DNA of 21,436 nt from Acidobacteriota bacterium (lineage in GTDB: Bacteria; Acidobacteriota; Terriglobia; Terriglobales; Acidobacteriaceae). The notes below the pieces were generated by a model. The model was not told the origin of the DNA and ran no database searches. It saw only the letters and a program-made list of their open reading frames with translations. A program made the position numbers and the translations under genes. Shown piece after piece: positions 16,100 to 21,436 of the stretch; the first letter of the stretch is position 1; every line of letters starts with the position of its first letter. The stretch is from NCBI GenBank assembly GCA_021779695.1, contig JAJYAE010000035.1:1-21436 (forward strand), in the 5' to 3' direction.

Positions 16100-17086
16100 G
16101 TGAGACGTTTGATGGGCCGCAATCTGCGGCTGGAATGGTTTGCAGGTCTGTGCGCGGCGATGGCGATGCCCGCCTTGGGTTTTTCAGCCGTGAATGCGCA
16201 AAGCCTGAGAACCGAAACGAGATTGACTGCCGAGACTCACGACACCCAGGGCGGCACGCAGACAACGCTGACGGTTCACGTGACCGGCACAGACGGCCAG
16301 CCGGTGGCCGGCGGAGTCTCTCTGGAAGATGCCGGCAAGCCGCTGGCAGGACTTGTGCTCGACGCCACAGGCCAGGCTCAGACAACCATAACGATGGCGC
16401 CGGGCGACCACACGCTCGCGGCCGTCTATAGCGGAGACGCGACGCATTTATCTTCAACCTCTGATGTAACACCTGTGCACGCGGTGACGGGTGGCACGTT
16501 CAACTTCACCGTATCGGTTGCTCCAGGAAGCCTGTCGCTCACCGCAGGTCAGTCAGGCACGGTGGTCGCCACCGTGACTCCGGTGAATGCTGCCTCACTG
16601 CCGGCGCCCATGTTCGTCACCCTCTCCTGCTCGGGGCTGCCGGATCAGTCCGCATGCACGTTCACTCCGGAAAATATTGAAATCCTGCCTAGCTCCTCGG
16701 CTGCCATCAACAGCACAATGGTGCTGGCGACCTCTGCAGGAATTGCAGCGACTGCAAGAACGGTTCCCCATGGGACGCAGCTTCATTCCGGCACCCGGCC
16801 CGTGGCCTGGGCGTTGGCTTTGCCCGGCGTCTTCGGGCTCGCGGGACTAGCCTTTGGAGCCCGCAAGCGCCGCTGGTTAACTCGGCTTTCGCTGCTGTCT
16901 CTGGTCGGCCTGGTCTCTGTGCTGGGAACAACTGCCTGCTCCCCACAGTATGACTACTACCATCACGGTCCGCCGCACAATCTCCCAACGCCTTCCGGGT
17001 CGTATCAGGTGAGCGTCACGGCGCAGTCGAGCAACGGCATTACGGCGATTACTAACTCGACGAGTCTGGCTCTCACGGTCAAGTAA
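16100..17086 (+). CDS. Surface protein with Ig-like repeat domains and a C-terminal membrane hairpin
   Basis: 328 residues from GTG 16100, chosen because GGAG lies 9 bp upstream and a basic n-region (RRLMGRNLR) follows; TTG 16085, GTG 16094 and ATG 16112 are alternatives. The signal peptide runs to about residue 33 (AVNAQS). Domain one (about 38-130) is an Ig-like beta sandwich of the Big/Ig_3 kind (TTLTVHVTGTDGQPVAGGVSL, HTLAAVYSGDATHLSS). Domain two (about 134-213) is another beta sandwich with a cysteine pair (C177, C186). Two hydrophobic segments follow (235-253 and 262-278) around the basic loop ARKRRW, then LGTTAC with C280 in a lipobox-like place, a Tyr/His-rich patch and a final beta segment ending in LALTVK. 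Such proteins are common in acidobacteria; the function is unknown, possibly adhesion or envelope structure. Confidence 0.75.
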   Translation: MRRLMGRNLRLEWFAGLCAAMAMPALGFSAVNAQSLRTETRLTAETHDTQGGTQTTLTVHVTGTDGQPVAGGVSLEDAGKPLAGLVLDATGQAQTTITMAPGDHTLAAVYSGDATHLSSTSDVTPVHAVTGGTFNFTVSVAPGSLSLTAGQSGTVVATVTPVNAASLPAPMFVTLSCSGLPDQSACTFTPENIEILPSSSAAINSTMVLATSAGIAATARTVPHGTQLHSGTRPVAWALALPGVFGLAGLAFGARKRRWLTRLSLLSLVGLVSVLGTTACSPQYDYYHHGPPHNLPTPSGSYQVSVTAQSSNGITAITNSTSLALTVK

Positions 17087-17091
17087 TTCGC

Positions 17092-17125
17092 GCGGAAGCG
17101 GTTCCCTTGCGAGACCAGCTTCCGC
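17092..17125. terminator. Hairpin between convergent genes, possible terminator
   Basis: GCGGAAGC at 17092-17099 pairs perfectly with GCTTCCGC at 17118-17125 around an 18-base loop in which GGT/ACC could extend the pairing. It lies in the 51 bp between the convergent Ig-like and threonine dehydrogenase genes. Neither side has a run of T, so it may be a weak or rho-assisted terminator. Confidence 0.45.
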
Positions 17126-17137
17126 CGTGATCCCGAT

Positions 17138-18184
17138 CTATTCCGGCTTGAGAATCACCTTGATTGCCTCGCCCGATTGCAGCAGCCGCATCGCCTGGGC
17201 GAAGTCATTGAGCTTGAGTCGATGAGTGATCACAGGTTCCAGGTGAAGCTTTCCGGCCGCAAGCAATGCCTCCATCTGGAACCATGTCTCAAACATCTTG
17301 CGGCCATTGATTCCCTGCACTGTTGCGCCCTTAAAGATGATGTCCCGGGCAAAATCCAGTTCGACTGGCCGTGACGGAATGCCAAGTAGCGATGCGCGCC
17401 CGCCGGTACGCAGCAGAGCAAATCCCTGCGCCATGGCCTTGGGATGCCCCGACATCTCAAGCAGCACGTCAACGCCGGTTCCGCCGGTGGCTTCCAGAAT
17501 TTGCTCTTCGATGTGGTCTTCCGCTGGATCCAGTGCAAGATCTGCGCCCATCTGCGCGGCCACGCTGCGGCGATGTGCGTTGACCTCAATGGCGTAGACA
17601 CGCGCTGCACCGCATGCTTTGGCAACAGCAATGGAAAACAGTCCGATAGCGCCGCAACCGGTGATGGCAACCGTCTTTGCCGCAATGGGTCCAGCGAGAA
17701 CAGTGTGAACGGCGTTGCCGAGCGGATCGAGCAATGACGCGTAGTCCTGCGGGATCGCCGGCGAAAGCTTCCAGATGTTGCTTTCGGGGATGATGGCATA
17801 GCTGGCAAAAGCGCCATTCGCATCTACACCGAGGATGCGAACGTGCTGGCAGACGTGGGCGAGGCCCGTGCGACACTGCAGGCACTTTCCGCATGCGACG
17901 TGCATCTCCGCGCTGACGAAGTCGCCTTCCTTGACGGTGGTGACGCCGCGTCCCACGGCGGCCACCGCACCTGCAAACTCATGGCCCGGGATGAGCGGAG
18001 GCTGAATGCGGCCCTGAGCCCAGGGGTCCCATTGGTAGATGTGAAGGTCCGTTCCGCACACGCTGGCAGCGGAGACGCGCACCAGAACTTCACCGGCCCC
18101 TGGCTCAGGAACGGGAACCTCCCGAATCTCCACACCAGGCGCGGATTGTGCTTTCACCACCGCTTGCATGGTTTTAGGAATCAA
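17138..18184 (-). CDS. tdh: L-threonine 3-dehydrogenase
   Basis: 348 residues (343 from the internal ATG 18169). The zinc enzyme oxidises L-threonine to 2-amino-3-ketobutyrate with NAD in the cytoplasm. Counting from the ATG, the catalytic zinc site is C38 (SVCGTDLHIY), H63 and E64 (IPGHEF). The structural zinc has all four cysteines (C93, C96, C99, C107 in CGKCLQC...C). HIYQWDPWAQ and GINGRKMFETWFQM are typical of Tdh rather than of other medium-chain dehydrogenases. The Rossmann motif is GCGAIG. The start is uncertain: AAGGAGG is 6 bp before TTG 18184 but 21 bp before ATG 18169, where the homology begins; the former is annotated. The usual partner gene kbl (2-amino-3-ketobutyrate ligase) is not in the window. 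Confidence 0.9.
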   Translation of the reverse strand: MIPKTMQAVVKAQSAPGVEIREVPVPEPGAGEVLVRVSAASVCGTDLHIYQWDPWAQGRIQPPLIPGHEFAGAVAAVGRGVTTVKEGDFVSAEMHVACGKCLQCRTGLAHVCQHVRILGVDANGAFASYAIIPESNIWKLSPAIPQDYASLLDPLGNAVHTVLAGPIAAKTVAITGCGAIGLFSIAVAKACGAARVYAIEVNAHRRSVAAQMGADLALDPAEDHIEEQILEATGGTGVDVLLEMSGHPKAMAQGFALLRTGGRASLLGIPSRPVELDFARDIIFKGATVQGINGRKMFETWFQMEALLAAGKLHLEPVITHRLKLNDFAQAMRLLQSGEAIKVILKPE

Positions 18185-18291
18185 AGCAAGCCTCCTTGCA
18201 AGAGCAAACAAATCAGTCTATCAACCTGTCGCGAGGTGCGGCCCGGATGATAGAACGGAGGGAATGAATTAGCGCCTGGACTGCGAGCCGA

Positions 18292-20802
18292 ATGCCGAAG
18301 AAAACCGATTTTTTGATTACTGCAGCAATATTGCTTCTAACGCAGATAGGGACCCTCTTGCATGCGCAAGCGGCCGATCCGGCGTGGCTGACCTACCGGA
18401 AGCTGCAGAAGCCCTTGAGTGTACCCACGCGCATTCTCGTGCTGGGTAAGGATCCGCTGGAGCAGACTGCCGCGCAGGAGTTGGAGCGTGGATTGCTTTC
18501 ACTGGCAGGACGCTCCACGCCGGACGAGAATAATCCTGACGCAATCGTGATGGGCACGGAAGCGCAGATGCGGAGGCACAAGCACAAAGCGGCTGCTCAA
18601 ACATTGGCACCTGAGGAATTCGCGCTTGGCTGGGTCAAGACGCCACTGCGCCGCGAACTCGAAATTGTGGGCGGCAGCGACCGCGCAATGCTCTACGCCA
18701 CCTTTGCCGTGCTCAGAAACCTGGCGCAGGGGGCCGATTTGAGCACGGTGAGCTTGCGAGAAAAACCCGCGATGCCGATTCGCTGGGTGGACGAGTGGGA
18801 CAATCCGGATGGATCAATTGAGCGCGGCTATGCTGGGCCAAGCATTTTCTTTGAGGGCGGGAATGTGCGGCAGGACCTGGGGCCTGTACGTGCGTATGCG
18901 CGGCTACTGGCGTCGGTCGGGATCAATGGATGCAACATCAACAATGTAAATGCCGCGCCACAACTGCTTGACGACGAGCACCTGAAGGAGATTGCGCGCA
19001 TTGCCGATGCCATGCGGCCGTGGGGCGTGCGCGTGGCCATGAGCGTCGCGATTGCCAGCCCGCAAACTGTCGGAGGGCTGAAAACGTATGATCCGCTCGA
19101 CCCGGCCGTGAAGGCCTGGTGGACTGAGAAGGTGAAAGAGATTTACAAGCTAATCCCGGACTTTGCGGGCTTCACCGTAAAGGCCGACTCCGAAGGACAG
19201 CCGGGGCCTGCAAGTTTTGGACGCACGCCGGCAGATGCCGCCAATACCCTGGCCAGTGCGCTCGCGCCTCTTGGGGGAGTCGTCCTCTATCGCGCGTTTG
19301 TGTACAACCATCACCTCGACTGGCGCGATCCCAAAGCGGACCGTGCACGAGCGGCCTATGACATCTTTCATCCGCTGGATGGCAAGTTTGCACCGAACGT
19401 GATCGTGCAGACTAAAGAAGGTCCTATTGACTTTCAGGCGCGTGAGCCAGTGTCGCCGCTCTTTGGAGGGCTGACCAAGACGAATCAGGCGATGGAAGTC
19501 GAAGTGACGCAGGAGTACACCGGCCAGCAACGCCACATGGTCTACCTGGCGCCAATGTGGAAGTGGGTGCTGGATTTCGACATGCGCGTAGACGGGGCGA
19601 CGACTCCAGTGAAGCAGATCATCGAAGGCAGGTCATTCGATCGTCCGCTGGGCGGCCTGGTCGCAGTGGCCGGAGTTGGCCAGGATGCGTGGCTCGGCTC
19701 GCCACTCGCTATGGCCAATCTCTTCGCATTTGGCAGGCTTGCGTGGAATCCGAATCTGAGTCCGGAAGAGATCTCCGTGGAGTGGGTGCGGATGACCATC
19801 AGCAACAATCCCAATGTCGTCGGGGTTGTGGCAAAGATGCTGATGCAGTCGTGGCCTGCTTATGAAAACTACACCGGGCCGCTCGGCCTGCAGACTCTCA
19901 CCGATATCACGGGTAGCCACTACGGTCCGAATATTGAGTCGAGCGAGCGCAACGGATGGGGCCAGTGGCACCGCGCCGATCGCGATGGCGTGGGCATGGA
20001 CCGGACCGTTGCCACAGGAACTGGATTCGTAGGACAGTATCAGCCCGAGGTGGCACGGTTGTACGAGTCCGTCGCAACGACGCCAGACAATCTCCTGCTG
20101 TTCTTTCATCACGTTCCGTATACCTACAAGCTGCACAATGGCTCTACGGTTATTCAGTTCCTCTATGACAGCCACTACGAGGGTGCGGCGCAGGCCACGG
20201 AGTTTGTAGGCGAATGGGCCTCTCTGAAGGGGCGTGTCGATGACGGTCTGTACAAGGATGTGCTGCACAGGCTTGAGTATCAGGCGGGACACGCGATTGT
20301 ATGGCGCGATGCGGTAACACAGTACATGCTGAAGTTGAGTGGGATTCCAGATGAGCGCGGACGCGCGGGCCACTATCCGCAAAGGATGGAGGCGGAAGAT
20401 GCGCGTTTGACGGGCTACAGCATCATCGATGTGAACCCATGGGAAGATGCATCGCGCGGCAAGGCAGTGTCATGCAATGGCCAAAGAGCCTGTACGGCCA
20501 AGTGGACGTACGCAGGAAAAACAGGCGAGCACAACCTCGCCGTACAATACTTCGATCTGCAGGGTGGCGCGGCGCAATTCACATTGACAGTGAACGGCAA
20601 GACCGTCGGCCTCGATCCCGCGTGGAAGGCGGACGCGATGCTGCCATCGAACCGGCCGGATGGCGACAACTCCACACGCCACGTTGTGCGCGATGTGGAG
20701 TTGAAGCCCGGTGATGTGATTTGCGTGCAGGGGACACCAGATGGAACGGACAGGGCCGCGCTCGATTATATTGAGGTGCTGCCGGCGAGCAATCTGCCCT
20801 GA
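18292..20802 (+). CDS. Secreted GH67 alpha-glucuronidase with C-terminal carbohydrate-binding-like domain
   Basis: 836 residues. The enzyme removes (4-O-methyl)glucuronic acid from the ends of xylo-oligosaccharides. The signal peptide is cleaved near residue 27 (HAQA). The N-terminal GH67 domain (about 30-150) is followed by the TIM barrel (about 155-480) with the proton donor E301 (VKADSEGQPGP). The two candidate bases are D380 (EGPIDFQAREP) and E408 (VTQEYTG). The spacings 79 and 28 match those I recall for the Geobacillus enzyme. The C-terminal helical GH67 domain runs to about 690 (LTDITGSHYGPN, GWGQWHRADRDG, FFHHVPY). Residues 693-836 are extra: MEAEDARLTGYS... and LDYIEVLPA look like a CBM35/CBM6-like beta sandwich. 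An in-frame TGA lies upstream of ATG 18292, so the start is the earliest possible ATG; its Shine-Dalgarno is weak. The next glycosidase gene starts 6 bp after the stop. Confidence 0.95.
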   Translation: MPKKTDFLITAAILLLTQIGTLLHAQAADPAWLTYRKLQKPLSVPTRILVLGKDPLEQTAAQELERGLLSLAGRSTPDENNPDAIVMGTEAQMRRHKHKAAAQTLAPEEFALGWVKTPLRRELEIVGGSDRAMLYATFAVLRNLAQGADLSTVSLREKPAMPIRWVDEWDNPDGSIERGYAGPSIFFEGGNVRQDLGPVRAYARLLASVGINGCNINNVNAAPQLLDDEHLKEIARIADAMRPWGVRVAMSVAIASPQTVGGLKTYDPLDPAVKAWWTEKVKEIYKLIPDFAGFTVKADSEGQPGPASFGRTPADAANTLASALAPLGGVVLYRAFVYNHHLDWRDPKADRARAAYDIFHPLDGKFAPNVIVQTKEGPIDFQAREPVSPLFGGLTKTNQAMEVEVTQEYTGQQRHMVYLAPMWKWVLDFDMRVDGATTPVKQIIEGRSFDRPLGGLVAVAGVGQDAWLGSPLAMANLFAFGRLAWNPNLSPEEISVEWVRMTISNNPNVVGVVAKMLMQSWPAYENYTGPLGLQTLTDITGSHYGPNIESSERNGWGQWHRADRDGVGMDRTVATGTGFVGQYQPEVARLYESVATTPDNLLLFFHHVPYTYKLHNGSTVIQFLYDSHYEGAAQATEFVGEWASLKGRVDDGLYKDVLHRLEYQAGHAIVWRDAVTQYMLKLSGIPDERGRAGHYPQRMEAEDARLTGYSIIDVNPWEDASRGKAVSCNGQRACTAKWTYAGKTGEHNLAVQYFDLQGGAAQFTLTVNGKTVGLDPAWKADAMLPSNRPDGDNSTRHVVRDVELKPGDVICVQGTPDGTDRAALDYIEVLPASNLP

Positions 20803-20808
20803 GAAGAA

Positions 20809-21436
20809 GTGAATTTGAGAACGGGCACTTCAAGCACAGCATCAAGCTATGATGTTTTCGTGCCTGTTCTTCGCCGGATTTGTGCCGTCTGTGCGCTGCT
20901 TTCGCTGATGTTTGCAGCTCCGTGTGTGCCAGGACCACGCGTGTGGAGTCAATCGCGCAGAGTTCCCTCTGCAGACCATGCGACTCTGTCATCGTTGACT
21001 GCCGACTTCGCGCGCCTTGCGCCTGAAACAATCCGCACCGCGGACGGCTACATCCAGCACCCCTACTTGATTCCCGCGGGCTACTATCCACAAATGTGGG
21101 ACTGGGATGGATTCTTCATCGGCTTGCATTGGGCGAATCAGAATCCGGATGACGCGAAGTATCTGCGCGACTGGGCCATCAGCTTTGCAAACTCCGCCGA
21201 TGCGGATGGATACGTCGCGGGATGCATCACTCCCAAGGGTCCGCGTCCGCTTTTCGGCAAATTTGCAATGAAGCCCTTTCTTGCGCAAGGCGCTCTGGTG
21301 GCCGCGTTGCGTTTGCACGATGACGCATGGATCAAGCCCATCTGGCCGGCGATGCAGCGCATCGTCGCATACCGTGAGCGAACACAGTTTGATGCCAAGT
21401 GGGGGTTGTGGTTTTGGGATAATGCGATGCAATCCG
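20809..21436 (+). CDS. Secreted six-hairpin glycosidase (GH63/GH37 trehalase-like), C-terminus outside window
   Basis: 209 codons are visible and the frame is open at the window edge. A hydrophobic signal segment (RRICAVCALLSLMFAAP, about residues 22-38) indicates export. The body has YLIPAGYYPQMWDWDGFFIG (residues 86-105), the aromatic motif with acidic residues found at the start of the (alpha/alpha)6 barrel in GH63/GH37 enzymes. KPFLAQGALVAALRL and WGLWFWDNAMQS, the likely beginning of the SGMDN catalytic motif, follow. The start is unsettled: GTG 20809 lies 6 bp after the GH67 stop, TTG 20815 has GAGAAG at a better distance, and GTG 20860 gives the cleanest signal peptide. The tight spacing argues for an operon with the alpha-glucuronidase. 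The substrate cannot be named from this part. Confidence 0.8.
   Translation, partial: MNLRTGTSSTASSYDVFVPVLRRICAVCALLSLMFAAPCVPGPRVWSQSRRVPSADHATLSSLTADFARLAPETIRTADGYIQHPYLIPAGYYPQMWDWDGFFIGLHWANQNPDDAKYLRDWAISFANSADADGYVAGCITPKGPRPLFGKFAMKPFLAQGALVAALRLHDDAWIKPIWPAMQRIVAYRERTQFDAKWGLWFWDNAMQS

Noticed and set aside
15759..16472. Minus-strand reading frame of 237 codons spanning the gap 15927-16099
   Set aside because: Arg/Pro/Ser-rich shadow covering the ends of two real genes; no start signal or motif.
18255..18272. GGAGGGA followed by ATG AAT TAG, a possible minimal leader ORF before the GH67 gene
   Set aside because: Two codons only; could arise by chance and no attenuator-like hairpin was seen after it.
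20989..21432. Minus-strand reading frame of 147 codons at the window end
   Set aside because: The plus strand here encodes an aromatic-rich glycosidase with a signal peptide; the minus frame has no motif.

Overview
This is an ordinary chromosomal window from a GC-rich Gram-negative bacterium, most likely an acidobacterium of the Terriglobia (subdivision 1: Terriglobus, Granulicella, Edaphobacter and relatives). The pointers are a very long Oar-type TonB-dependent receptor with an N-terminal carboxypeptidase-regulatory-like domain, an Ig-like surface protein ending in a membrane hairpin, several secreted polysaccharide-degrading enzymes and many GTG/TTG starts. The placement is inferred from gene content; no rRNA or tRNA gene is visible.

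Layout. (A) 1-1003, minus: a secreted GH35-like beta-galactosidase cut by the window edge, with a LacI-type operator palindrome just upstream. Behind it lies a decayed M28 peptidase remnant (about 1130-1390). (B) 1588-5262: an aldehyde-reduction module. An aldo/keto reductase and a YahK-type zinc alcohol dehydrogenase lie on the minus strand, divergent from an AraC-family regulator whose stop codon overlaps the start of a DUF302 gene. The layout recalls E. coli yqhC/yqhD/dkgA. (C) 5265-7100: a VKOR-family disulfide-forming protein (minus), divergent from nadD-rsfS (plus). RsfS carries a lysine/alanine-rich, histone-H1-like tail. (D) A perfect bidirectional terminator (7152-7177) separates rsfS from the convergent 1211-aa TonB-dependent receptor (7202-10837). 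A 451-bp gene-free stretch follows. (E) 11289-13256, plus: rlmH, a BtuR/CobO corrinoid adenosyltransferase and accD. (F) 13350-21436: a secreted six-hairpin (amylo-1,6-glucosidase-like) glycosidase, an Ig-like surface protein, L-threonine 3-dehydrogenase (minus), a secreted GH67 alpha-glucuronidase with an extra C-terminal beta domain, and, 6 bp after it, the start of another six-hairpin glycosidase that leaves the window.

Together these suggest a heterotroph that degrades plant or microbial polysaccharides: outer-membrane uptake, periplasmic or secreted glycosidases (alpha-glucuronidase points to glucuronoxylan) and aldehyde detoxification, interspersed with housekeeping genes. I found no CRISPR array, insertion sequence, phage gene, tRNA, rRNA or convincing riboswitch. 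I also found no clearly undescribed system. The points most worth checking are the LacI operator, the Cys-to-Asp change in the alcohol dehydrogenase zinc site, the AraC-DUF302 coupling, the RsfS tail, the Ig protein's topology and the altered catalytic motif of the 858-aa glycosidase.
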